Of a stretch of 64,000 bases of DNA, positions 26,896 through 35,106 are shown one piece after another; within the stretch, counting starts at the first letter, position 1, and the number at the start of each line of letters is the position of its first letter. Both the position numbers and the translations under genes were made by a program. The notes under the pieces were generated by a model, which was not told the origin of the DNA, did no database searches, and saw only the letters and a program-made list of their open reading frames with translations. This DNA is from Bifidobacterium olomucense (GTDB taxonomy: Bacteria > Actinomycetota > Actinomycetes > Actinomycetales > Bifidobacteriaceae): positions 457,082 through 521,081 of the forward strand of contig NZ_JAAIIG010000001.1 in NCBI RefSeq assembly GCF_012932375.1, in the 5' to 3' direction.

Positions 26896-29388
26896 TCAGA
26901 CGAGATTATGGTTGTCCAGCCACTTCATCGCAGCGGCTCCCAGAGGGATCCTCAACCAATAGAACACCACACGATGCAGCAACGTGGCGGAAAGCGCAAC
27001 ACCTTGGGGAACGCCGAATGCCACGAACGCGAATGTCAACGCAGCCTCCACGCCGCCCAAACCGCCGGGTGTGGGCACGGCCGAACCCAGTGCATAGGCG
27101 AGCATGAACACGAAAGTGACCTCGATCGGATTCGCGGCCTGTCCGAAAGCCAATAGCGCCGCCCAGAACGCCAGACCGGTGGTGATGTTCTGGAACAGGG
27201 CACCGAGGCAGCTCACCGTCAACTCCTGCGGGTGTGACAGCACATCGAGCAGCTGATTGACATAGTTCTTCGCCAAGGGCATCAGGCGGCGAGTCACCCA
27301 GTGACGTGCGGGCGGAATCATCATCGTCACCGAAAGCACCACGACCACGATGCCCAGCACAATCACCAACGTGTTCGTCGGAATGGATCCGGTGAAGGTA
27401 TTGCGACCGGTGAACAGGCCGATGATGACCAGCATCGTGAAATACACGGCGTAATACACCACCAGTGCGGCGCTCATGATAGCCGTGGCCTGAGTGTTAC
27501 GGTAGCCGGATTTGCGCAGGAACTGAAGGTTGACGAACGATGGTCCCACGCCGGCTGGCATGGACACGGTGGCGAATCCGCCGGCGACCTGGCTCATGAA
27601 CACGCCTACGGTATCGCGTCGGTTGCGGTTCATCAACGCACCCAGCGAAATGGACGAACCGATCCAACCGCATACGCCAAGCGCCATGACCACCAATGCC
27701 ATGATCGGGTTCGCGTTCCTGATCGCGGCGATGATCTCTTCGGGATTGAGCTGCGTGAACACCACCACTACGGCCACGATGATCAGCAGCATGGTCAACA
27801 TCGATCGCCAGGAGAAGCGGGCGAGCGTGACCGGTTCGGTGTTCTCCGCAAGTTCCTCGTCCGTCATCGCGTTGATACGGGTACGCAAGTCGGCGAGCAG
27901 CTGCTTGTCCCATGTGCCTAACGCGCGCGTGGCGGAAGGCACGGCGACCTTCTGGATAAACGGCACCAGCGTGGTCAACGTGGTCTGTCCCCAAGCCTCA
28001 TGCGCCGCCTCGATGGTGTCGTCCACGCCGATCAATGCGGCGAACAGGGCCAGCAGTTGCACTTTGTCAAGCGCCATGTTCGCGGGGGCTGAAGCATTGT
28101 CGCCGTTATGCCAGCCGGCGATCACCCGGGTGCCGTCGTCGAGTCTGGCCAACGTGTTCGGTGTGATGCGTCGATGCGTATATCCTCGTCGATTGGCCAC
28201 GGACAGGTAACGCATATACGCCACGGCATCGGCCTTGGTCAGCGTACGCAAATTCGCCGGCAAACCTATGGTGTGCGCATCAAGCACCAGAATGGCCGAT
28301 TCATCGGTGTCGGCCATGCCGTACGGGCTGGGAGCGGGCAGTTTGATGGCATTGAGGCCCAGCAGCATCGCGAAATGATGCTGCACGGATTCACGTACCG
28401 AACGATCTCGCCTGATGGATACGCTGGTGAACCGCACCCAGTCCCATAATTGCTTCAGATAGCCCACGGAATGGGATTGTGCGTCCAGTACGGAGACGAT
28501 GAAACGACGTCCTCCCGCGGTCTCCAAGTCGTAGATGCGTGAGCCTTCAGCCAGATCGTCGTCAAGGGTGGCCGCCAGTGAGCCATGCCCGGCAAGGGGC
28601 GCGTCTTGATGGCGAATCAGCGAAACCGGATCCAAGCCGATGCCCTTGAGCGCGTTGATCAACTCGTTGCCCCATACGCCGGTGTTCTGTGTGCCGATGA
28701 GGAATCGGATCAGCATGCCTACCGTGCGTCCGGCGGCCATCGATACCAGCATGCCGGTGACCGAATGCCAGGAAAGCACCACCATCACCGCAGCGGTGGC
28801 ATAGAGTATGTTCCAACTCCATTTCACCGAGGAGCGGATGCGTCGGGGGCCGGCGGCGGTCAGAAACGCGGCCATACCCGCGTAGATATCCGGTAGCAAT
28901 GTGGAGCCGAATGTGGTGGCGGCTGAAACCAGCGCCATCGATAACGTGGCGTCATGGAGGCCGCTGATCAATACGGAAATCGCCCATACCGCGCCATATC
29001 CGGCGAACATGGACAGTGCCGAGACCGCAGCTTCCAGCCATGCGCGTGTGAGCAACAACTGTCCGAGCACAATAACCACGATGACGATGGTGGCCAGCTG
29101 AGTGAGCACGGTGGACGGGAAATCCGCCAGCCAGTTGATGGCCTGCGCGGCGGTGTGCGCATCGTCTTCCACGCCGCGCGTCATGCCGCCCAGGTATACG
29201 GCGAATACCATAACCACCGCGGCCATCAGCAGTGAGAGTGCAGCGCGGGTCAAATCAGCAAAATCATGTGTCCGCCGTGGGGGCACGTCTTCGATAAACG
29301 GGCCGTCCGACGCCGTCCGCTCGGTGTTCGATGACGGTGTCGCTGCGTTCATGTGTCGTTCCGCTGGGGACTGATGTTCACTGGCCAT
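26896..29388 (-). CDS. Two-part membrane protein with a degenerate kinase-like middle (UPF0104/TIGR00374 flippase-like)
   Basis: An 830-residue protein with three parts. The N-terminal region (about 30-230) has about six membrane segments. The middle (about 270-510) is soluble and shows kinase-fold-like traces: IVSVLD (beta-3), RESVQHHFAML (helix C), and YTHRRITPNTLARLDDGTRVIAG where a catalytic loop would be. The C-terminal region (about 530-815) has about eight membrane segments and the VSMPAGVGPSFVN and GSAVPTPGGLGGVEAAL motifs of the lysyl-phosphatidylglycerol synthetase membrane domain. The biological role is unknown; lipid-linked substrate movement is plausible. ATG 29388 is chosen; GTG 29403 is an alternative. 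Confidence 0.8.
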   Translation of the reverse strand: MASEHQSPAERHMNAATPSSNTERTASDGPFIEDVPPRRTHDFADLTRAALSLLMAAVVMVFAVYLGGMTRGVEDDAHTAAQAINWLADFPSTVLTQLATIVIVVIVLGQLLLTRAWLEAAVSALSMFAGYGAVWAISVLISGLHDATLSMALVSAATTFGSTLLPDIYAGMAAFLTAAGPRRIRSSVKWSWNILYATAAVMVVLSWHSVTGMLVSMAAGRTVGMLIRFLIGTQNTGVWGNELINALKGIGLDPVSLIRHQDAPLAGHGSLAATLDDDLAEGSRIYDLETAGGRRFIVSVLDAQSHSVGYLKQLWDWVRFTSVSIRRDRSVRESVQHHFAMLLGLNAIKLPAPSPYGMADTDESAILVLDAHTIGLPANLRTLTKADAVAYMRYLSVANRRGYTHRRITPNTLARLDDGTRVIAGWHNGDNASAPANMALDKVQLLALFAALIGVDDTIEAAHEAWGQTTLTTLVPFIQKVAVPSATRALGTWDKQLLADLRTRINAMTDEELAENTEPVTLARFSWRSMLTMLLIIVAVVVVFTQLNPEEIIAAIRNANPIMALVVMALGVCGWIGSSISLGALMNRNRRDTVGVFMSQVAGGFATVSMPAGVGPSFVNLQFLRKSGYRNTQATAIMSAALVVYYAVYFTMLVIIGLFTGRNTFTGSIPTNTLVIVLGIVVVVLSVTMMIPPARHWVTRRLMPLAKNYVNQLLDVLSHPQELTVSCLGALFQNITTGLAFWAALLAFGQAANPIEVTFVFMLAYALGSAVPTPGGLGGVEAALTFAFVAFGVPQGVALSATLLHRVVFYWLRIPLGAAAMKWLDNHNLV

Positions 29389-29487
29389 GGATCGGTGTCG
29401 CACCTGCCTTATACCGGATTGGATGATGGGAAGGCAACCTGGACCGAAAAGTCCGGGACGTGAGAGTTATAGGAAGCTGAAAGCAGA

Positions 29488-29530
29488 ACAGGCACAAGCC
29501 CTGCGGAGTGCCGCGTGGACTCGTGCCTGT
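29488..29530 (-). terminator. Hairpin downstream of purB
   Basis: ACAGGCAC (29488-29495) pairs with GTGCCTGT (29523-29530), with an inner CTGCGG/CCGCG partial stem. It lies 22 bases past the purB stop on the minus strand and is followed by TTCTGCTTTC. This is probably the purB terminator. Confidence 0.6.
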
Positions 29531-29551
29531 CAGCCGGTTTCGTCAAACGGG

Positions 29552-30988
29552 TCAGCGGTCGAACTCAACGAGCTTGGAAGCCACACCCGTGTATGTAGCA
29601 GGCGTCAAAGCCTTGAGACGCGCCGCGGTTTCAGGGTCGAAGGACTGCTGGTCGATGAACGCCTCGACCTGTTCCTTGTTGATCTCGTGACCGCGCATGA
29701 GCTCCTTGACCTTCTCGTACGGCTTGTCCATGCCGGGCAGGCCCCTGAGCTCACAGGCGCGCATGGCGGTCTGGATCGGCTCGCCAAGCACCTCCCAGTT
29801 CTCATCCAGCTCGCGGGAGATCACATGATCGTTCGGGTGAATGGACTTCAGGCCACCCATCAGGTTGTACAGGGCCAGCTGGGAGTAGCCGAGCGCGGAA
29901 CCGATGTTGCGCTGGGTGGTGGAGTCGGTCAGATCGCGCTGCCAACGGGATTCCACAAGGGTGGCGGACAACGTGTCGAGCAGCGAGCAGGAGATCTCGA
30001 AGTTCGCTTCGGCGTTTTCGAAGCGAATCGGGTTCACCTTGTGCGGCATGGTGGAGGAACCGGTGGCACCCTTGACCGGCACCTGGGCGAACACGCCACG
30101 GGAGATGTACATCCAGACATCCACGCACAGGTTGTGCATGATGCGGTTGGCATGGGAGACGGTGGAGTAGAGCTCGGCCTGCCAGTCGTGGGATTCGATC
30201 TGGGTGGTCAGCGGGTTCCAGGTCAGTCCCATGCGGTTGGTCACGAACTCGCGGGAGACGGCGATCCAATCCACATCCGGGCAGGCGGCCAAATGAGCGC
30301 CGAACGTGCCGGTGGCACCGTTGATCTTGCCTAGATACTCCTGGTTTTCGATGTGCTTCAACTGACGGTTCAGACGGTAGACATAGACGGCCAGCTCCTT
30401 GCCGAGCGTGGTGGGGGTTGCCGGCTGACCATGGGTCAGGGAGAGCAGTGCCTTATCCTTGTATTCCTCGGCCTTTTCGGCCAAGTGGTCGATGATCTCC
30501 TTGAACGCCGGGGTCCAGACGTTCTCCATCGCGTTCTTCACACAACGGGCGATGGACAGGTTGTTGATGTCTTCGGAGGTGCAGGCGAAATGCACCAAGG
30601 TCTTCAAGGCGTCGTTGATGTTGGTCAGCTCGGCCGGAGCCTTGTCGATCTGATCGTCGATGTAATACTCCACAGCCTTCACATCATGGTGGGTGACGGC
30701 TTCGTGGGCGGCGTGGGCGGCGATGCCTTCGGCGCCGAAATCCTCGGGGATGGCGCGCAGGAAGGACTTCTCTTCCTCGGTGAACGGCTTGACGCCGTCC
30801 ACGACCGGCTGGTTGCCGTTGCCTTCGAATCCGTTGGCCAGAAGAATCATCCACTCGACCTCGACGCGCATGCGTTCGCGGTTCAGAGCAGGCTCGCTCA
30901 GGTATTCCACAAGCGGGGCGGTGGCGTTATGATAACGGCCGTCAAGCGGGGTCAGTGCGATTGCGGGGGAAATGTCGGTAAGCTTCAT
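29552..30988 (-). CDS. purB: Adenylosuccinate lyase
   Basis: Catalyses two fumarate-releasing steps of purine synthesis (SAICAR to AICAR, adenylosuccinate to AMP). The 478-residue protein starts MKLTDISPAIALTPLDGRYH, like the E. coli PurB subgroup, and has HEAVTHHDVKAVEYY, HFACTSEDINNLS and the fumarase/lyase signature SSTMPHKVNPIRFENAEAN. Length is normal. It is divergent from the response regulator at 31081, with 92 bases between starts. Confidence 0.97.
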   Translation of the reverse strand: MKLTDISPAIALTPLDGRYHNATAPLVEYLSEPALNRERMRVEVEWMILLANGFEGNGNQPVVDGVKPFTEEEKSFLRAIPEDFGAEGIAAHAAHEAVTHHDVKAVEYYIDDQIDKAPAELTNINDALKTLVHFACTSEDINNLSIARCVKNAMENVWTPAFKEIIDHLAEKAEEYKDKALLSLTHGQPATPTTLGKELAVYVYRLNRQLKHIENQEYLGKINGATGTFGAHLAACPDVDWIAVSREFVTNRMGLTWNPLTTQIESHDWQAELYSTVSHANRIMHNLCVDVWMYISRGVFAQVPVKGATGSSTMPHKVNPIRFENAEANFEISCSLLDTLSATLVESRWQRDLTDSTTQRNIGSALGYSQLALYNLMGGLKSIHPNDHVISRELDENWEVLGEPIQTAMRACELRGLPGMDKPYEKVKELMRGHEINKEQVEAFIDQQSFDPETAARLKALTPATYTGVASKLVEFDR

Positions 30989-31080
30989 AATCTCCTAGGG
31001 TACTTCCAGCCGTGAACCGGTGGTGTCGTACCCTGGCGGACGGGAATAAGACCGTCGAGCAGCGGTGGCTGTACGCTTGA

Positions 31081-31938
31081 GTGATTATGGACAATGCGCG
31101 AATACTGGTCATTGAGGATGATGCGGATATCAACGAGGTGGTCTGCACACGGCTCGCGAAGGCGGGTTGCTCCTGCACTCCCGCATATTCCGGTTCAGAG
31201 GCGCGGTTGCTGTTGGACCGGGGTGCCGGCTCCTGCGGTATTCGGGATGCTGCAGGATCTGACGAATTTTGCGCATACGACTGCATCGTCACTGATCTCA
31301 TGCTTCCAGGTCTCAGTGGAGAGCGGTTGATAGCCGAGCTCCGTGAACGCGGCGCGGGCGTGCCTATTATCGTGATTTCCGCGCGGGACACCGTGGCCGA
31401 TCGCGTGACGTTGCTGAAGCTCGGTGCCGACGATTATCTCGTCAAGCCGTTCGATCTGGACGAGCTCGTCGTGCGTGTCGAAGCCCAATTGCGCGGCCGA
31501 GGATATGGCCGTTGTGCTGAGACGCCCGTGGCTCCGGCGGAAGGCGGCGTCGGCGATTCCCGGTCTGTGCCGCAGAAAGGGCAATCATCTCGGCAGAGCG
31601 GGGAAGCGCATAACATTGCGGTCGTGGACGGTGCGCAAGGCCATGCTGTCACTGCCGGACGATGGACTCTTGACCCGTTCTCCCATGTGTTCACCGTCGA
31701 TGCGCAGCCGGTGGCGCTCACCAACACTGAATTCAGCATTATCGAACTGCTGATGACCCATCCCAATGCGGTTTTCACCAAACAGCAGGTATACGAGTTG
31801 TGTTGGAACGAGCCGTATATGGTGGACGACAACACCGTCACCGCGCATGTGAGCAAGATTCGAGCCAAATTGAAGCCTTCTGGCACCGAAACGTACATCA
31901 AAACCGTTTGGGGGCTCGGTTTCAAGCTTGATGTGTGA
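31081..31938 (+). CDS. OmpR/PhoB-family response regulator
   Basis: The 285-residue regulator has a receiver domain (about residues 5-135; VIEDDAD acidic pocket, phospho-Asp in CIVTDLMLPGLSG, and DDYLVKPFDL) and a winged-helix DNA-binding domain (about 195-285; FTKQQVYELCW, then DDNTVTAHVSKIRAKL and VWGLGFKL). A polar, Gly/Ser-rich linker of about 50 residues joins them, longer than usual. The start is GTG 31081 or ATG 31087; no strong Shine-Dalgarno is seen. It is probably the partner of the kinase at 34017, and the likely binder of the repeats at 32099-32150, since the transporter genes lie between the two. Confidence 0.9.
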   Translation: MIMDNARILVIEDDADINEVVCTRLAKAGCSCTPAYSGSEARLLLDRGAGSCGIRDAAGSDEFCAYDCIVTDLMLPGLSGERLIAELRERGAGVPIIVISARDTVADRVTLLKLGADDYLVKPFDLDELVVRVEAQLRGRGYGRCAETPVAPAEGGVGDSRSVPQKGQSSRQSGEAHNIAVVDGAQGHAVTAGRWTLDPFSHVFTVDAQPVALTNTEFSIIELLMTHPNAVFTKQQVYELCWNEPYMVDDNTVTAHVSKIRAKLKPSGTETYIKTVWGLGFKLDV

Positions 31939-31949
31939 GCGCCGCGTGA

Positions 31950-32069
31950 GAATCCTTCGTATGTACGCGCAAATCGGCACATGGGCGCGAACATACAAAG
32001 GATTCATGTGGCCAAATCCTTTGTATGTACGCGCGGCCGTCGTAAATCGCGCGCACATACAAACGGCTT
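31950..32069. repeat. Palindromic repeat family A, two tandem units
   Basis: Two hairpin units at 31950-32005 and 32014-32069. Each has arms of the type CCTTTGTATGTNCGCG and CGCGNACATACAAAGG around a 13-15 base loop. In unit one the 21-base arms match at 19 positions. The same family occurs, again as two units, at 62404-62520. The sequence lies between the response regulator and ABC transporter genes and is not coding. Confidence 0.85.
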
Positions 32070-32098
32070 CACGACAATGCCTGATGGTGCGTCATACT

Positions 32099-32150
32099 TT
32101 CGCAAGGATTTCGTAAGACTTGCGCGAGCACTGCGTGAGCGTTGCGCAAG
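32099..32150 (+). promoter_or_regulatory. Five phased direct repeats (11-bp spacing) upstream of the ABC transporter
   Basis: The octamer T(T/G)CG(C/T)(A/G)AG starts at 32099, 32110, 32121, 32132 and 32143, exactly 11 bases apart: TTCGCAAG, TTCGTAAG, TGCGCGAG, TGCGTGAG, TGCGCAAG. OmpR-family regulators bind direct repeats with one helical turn spacing. The array ends 57 bases before the ABC ATPase start, so it is a likely activator site; a TACGGT follows at 32161 as a possible -10. Confidence 0.8.
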
Positions 32151-32206
32151 AACCATTCCGTACGGTAAGTCCCATCAACGCATGATGGACAGGAAAGGAA
32201 CGCACG

Positions 32207-33154
32207 ATGGATGCGATTCGCATACGCTCGCTTGCCAAGCAGTACGTCGGCAAAAGAGTGGTCGACAAGCTTGACATGACCGTACCGCAAGGGGCGATTT
32301 ACGGATTCGTCGGCAAAAACGGTGCCGGCAAGTCGACGGTCATGAAGATGATCGCAGGGCTTGCGACGCCGAGCGACGGCGAAATCACGTTGTTCGGCAA
32401 TATGGCCACCGCAACAGCCGACAGGTCTGGTGGAGTGCAGCGTGTCGGAGCGCTTATCGAAAATCCTGGTCTGTTGCCGCATATGAGCGCATTCGACACG
32501 ATGATGGCGCAGGCGCTTGCCTTCGGAGTCGCCGATCCGAAACCCGTTTGCCATGCCCTGCTCGACCAGGTTGGTCTGGGCAATACCGGTCGGAAAAAGA
32601 CCAAAGGATTCTCACTTGGCATGAAACAGCGTCTCGGTATTGCACTCGCCCTCGTCGGCAGCCCCGACCTGCTCCTGCTCGACGAGCCATTCAACGGCCT
32701 CGACCCGGAAGGGGCGCGGGGCATGCGCAATTATCTGGTACGACTCAACCAGCAGCGTGGCATCACCATTATCGTCAGCTCGCATGTCCTCGACCAGCTG
32801 GAACGTATGTGCACTCATTACGGCGTCATCGCGAACGGCCACATGGTGCGCGAGATGACCGCCGAACAGGTGCAGGCCGACTGCGGAGACAGCCTCACCG
32901 TACGTACCGCCGACACCGCCGCCGCACTCGCGATTCTTGAGGAGCGGCTGGCAGACGACTGCGCCAATCCAGTGCGTTTCACTGCCGAACCCGACGGCTC
33001 GATCACTATCTCCGGCGGCTTCGACGCGGCCGAAGTCTCGCGCGTTCTGCATGACGCCAACCAGACCGTCCTCGAACTGTCCGCGAAATCGCGTGACATG
33101 GAGGACTATTTCGTCGCCCTCATGGACGACGCCCGTATGGAAGGGGACCGATGA
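32207..33154 (+). CDS. ABC transporter ATP-binding protein (lantibiotic-immunity/multidrug type)
   Basis: ATPase subunit of an export or self-protection ABC transporter. The 315-residue protein has Walker A GKNGAGKS (about residue 37), a Q-loop region, the signature FSLGMKQRLG, Walker B LLLLDEPFNGLD and the switch His in SSHVLDQL. The C-terminal 90 residues are an accessory domain typical of the lantibiotic-resistance (LanF/BcrA) group. Its stop overlaps the permease ATG (ATGA, 33151-33154). AAAGGAACG precedes the start. Confidence 0.93.
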   Translation: MDAIRIRSLAKQYVGKRVVDKLDMTVPQGAIYGFVGKNGAGKSTVMKMIAGLATPSDGEITLFGNMATATADRSGGVQRVGALIENPGLLPHMSAFDTMMAQALAFGVADPKPVCHALLDQVGLGNTGRKKTKGFSLGMKQRLGIALALVGSPDLLLLDEPFNGLDPEGARGMRNYLVRLNQQRGITIIVSSHVLDQLERMCTHYGVIANGHMVREMTAEQVQADCGDSLTVRTADTAAALAILEERLADDCANPVRFTAEPDGSITISGGFDAAEVSRVLHDANQTVLELSAKSRDMEDYFVALMDDARMEGDR

Positions 33155-34023
33155 TGTTCAACCTGCTGCATTCCGACCTGTACCGCCTCATCCACGGCCG
33201 CAAATTCTGGGTCGTCACCGTGTTGTCGGTGCTGCTGACCGCCGGCCTGCTCGTCACGCTGGTGCTGCTTGGCGGTGCCGCCGGGGCTACGCAGACCGAT
33301 GCCGACGGCGTCACGGTTACGGCCAACGCCGCCGGTCTGACGGCGTCCGGACTCGTGATGGACTCACATACCGCGATGTTGTCCAGCTCGGGACTGGGCG
33401 GCGGTTCCATGCTGGCCATGTTCGTCGCCGTGCTCGCCGTACTGGCCGTGATGGACGACTGGGACGCCGGCTTCGCCAAGAACCTGCTCGCCGGACGGCG
33501 CGGCAGGTCGGGCTATGTCGCCGGGCGACTGGTGCTGGCGGTGTTGCTGACCGTATGGAACATGGTCGTGGCGATCGCCTCGCTGGAGTTGGCGTGCCTT
33601 GCGCTCGGCGTTCGGTTCCGCCACGCGGAACGTGTCGGCGTCTATCTGGGATTCTGCGGGCTCAAGATACTTGGCGTGGTCACGTTCGTGCTGATCGTCG
33701 TCGCGCTGACGATGATTGTGCGCAGCAAGGCGTTCGGAGTCGCCGCCGCGGTGCTGGTTGGCGCGGGTATCCTGGGATCGCTGGCGAACATCGTCCTGTC
33801 GTCGGCCGCCATGTATCTGCCGTGGATGGCGCGACTGACGCCGTGGCTGCCGTCGAACAACGTGAAGCTGTACACCGATGGCACCGGACTGTTCGCCACG
33901 ACGGCCGGCGGCGCATCGCTCGGCATGCCGGTCTGGGCGCATGCGCTGATCTGCTTCGCCGGCTGGATCATCCTGTCTGTCGGCACGACGCTCCTTGTCA
34001 ACCGCCGTCGTGACGTGTGCTGA
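33151..34023 (+). CDS. ABC-2 type permease (immunity transporter subunit)
   Basis: Membrane partner of the preceding ATPase: 290 residues with six hydrophobic segments (about 20-45, 85-108, 125-150, 165-190, 192-220, 258-280). The N-terminus MMFNLLHSDLYRLIHGRKFWV is typical of the BcrB/LanE-type subunits. The start overlaps the ATPase stop, and its stop overlaps the kinase start (GTG 34017) by seven bases, so the three genes are translated as one operon. Confidence 0.88.
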   Translation: MMFNLLHSDLYRLIHGRKFWVVTVLSVLLTAGLLVTLVLLGGAAGATQTDADGVTVTANAAGLTASGLVMDSHTAMLSSSGLGGGSMLAMFVAVLAVLAVMDDWDAGFAKNLLAGRRGRSGYVAGRLVLAVLLTVWNMVVAIASLELACLALGVRFRHAERVGVYLGFCGLKILGVVTFVLIVVALTMIVRSKAFGVAAAVLVGAGILGSLANIVLSSAAMYLPWMARLTPWLPSNNVKLYTDGTGLFATTAGGASLGMPVWAHALICFAGWIILSVGTTLLVNRRRDVC

Positions 34024-34988
34024 CAATCGGTGACATGGTGATGATGGGACTGCTGGCCGGGCTGGTCGCGGGGATCGCGATCGGCTCGGCCGTGTATGGG
34101 CGCGAGATACGGCGGATGGCGCGCTTCCTGCGCGAACGTCCGGCAGAGAGCAATGCACGGTTGAGCGTGGAACTGCCTGACGGGTCGAGCCGTGAACTTG
34201 CCCGGGCGATCAACGCGCAACTGGATACGATCCAGACCGAACGGATCACTGCGATGGTCAAGGCGCAGGAATTCCAGCGTGACCTGTCGTCGCTTGCGCA
34301 TGATGTGCGTACGCCGCTTATGGGAGCGCAGGGGCATATTCAATTGGCGATGGAAGATGCCCGTAGCCAGGCAACAAGGAATCCGGGAACCGAGATGCAA
34401 CCCCATCCGGCGTCCGATCGCGAGCGCCACTTGGAGGTGGCGTTGCAGCGGTTGGATGACGTGCGAGATCTGCTTGACCAATTGTTCTCCTATGCGCGCG
34501 CCGCTGATCCTGATCAGATACTTGATATTGAGCCGGTTGCCGTCCAGCCGTTGATCGCCGAGGTGCTCGTGGGGCATTATCCCGAATTCGAGGAGCGTGG
34601 GTGGGAGCCGATACTCGAATTTGACGATGAGCGATTCATGCTGGAAGCTGATCGGACCGCGCTGCGTCGCATTATCGACAATCTCGTCACCAATGCGTTA
34701 AGACATGGCGCCGGGGCGCCGGTCATCACGCAACGCGGCGACGCGATTGCATTCTCCAACCCCATTGCCGCTCAAGCCGCCGCCGGCATCGATACTGCTC
34801 GGCTGTTCGACCGTTTCTATCAGGCGGATGACGCCCGCGGCTCCAAAGGGTCAGGCCTAGGGCTCGCGGTAGCCCAATCCTTGGCCGGGGCCATGCACCT
34901 TCATCTGTCCGCCACGGTGGAGCGCGCCACAAACGCCGATGCTGCGGATGCCTTGCTGTCCATTGCGATCACGCCGACTAACTCATGA
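34017..34988 (+). CDS. Sensor histidine kinase of the ABC transporter operon
   Basis: The 323-residue kinase has a short N-terminus with only one clear membrane segment (about 8-28) and no extracellular sensor domain. The H-box is SLAHDVRTPLMGAQGH, the N-box RIIDNLVTNALRHG, and the G-box GSGLGLAVAQSLAGAM. Such input-poor kinases often sense through an ABC transporter, as in the Bce class. It is translationally coupled to the permease. The likely response-regulator partner is encoded at 31081, before the transporter genes. Confidence 0.88.
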   Translation: MLTIGDMVMMGLLAGLVAGIAIGSAVYGREIRRMARFLRERPAESNARLSVELPDGSSRELARAINAQLDTIQTERITAMVKAQEFQRDLSSLAHDVRTPLMGAQGHIQLAMEDARSQATRNPGTEMQPHPASDRERHLEVALQRLDDVRDLLDQLFSYARAADPDQILDIEPVAVQPLIAEVLVGHYPEFEERGWEPILEFDDERFMLEADRTALRRIIDNLVTNALRHGAGAPVITQRGDAIAFSNPIAAQAAAGIDTARLFDRFYQADDARGSKGSGLGLAVAQSLAGAMHLHLSATVERATNADAADALLSIAITPTNS

Positions 34989-35013
34989 TTCAGGTGATTC
35001 AGGTGATTCAGGT
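34987..35013 (+). repeat. Three-copy 9-bp tandem repeat at the kinase stop
   Basis: GATTCAGGT is repeated three times in tandem (34987-34995, 34996-35004, 35005-35013), beginning at the last two bases of the kinase stop codon. It is in frame with a short downstream open frame. Confidence 0.85.
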
Positions 35014-35025
35014 GTTGAGCGGCTG

Positions 35026-35106
35026 ATGGGTGCGTTGCCGCGATACGCCGATATCGACGACCTGTTTTTTGACAACGACCTATCTGCACCGGAACGCGGC
35101 GACTAG
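35026..35106 (+). CDS. Candidate 26-residue small protein, doubtful
   Basis: ATG 35026 opens a 26-codon frame, MGALPRYADIDDLFFDNDLS plus six residues, ending in TAG at 35104-35106. The frame continues upstream through the GATTCAGGT repeats as Asp-Ser-Gly units. Its last codons overlap the 3' end of the convergent hydrolase gene at 35103. No strong Shine-Dalgarno is seen, so this may be fortuitous. Confidence 0.2.
   Translation: MGALPRYADIDDLFFDNDLSAPERGD

Noticed and set aside
31950..32069. Tandem repeats considered as a CRISPR array
   Set aside because: Only two units, palindromic arms, no uniform spacers and no cas genes.
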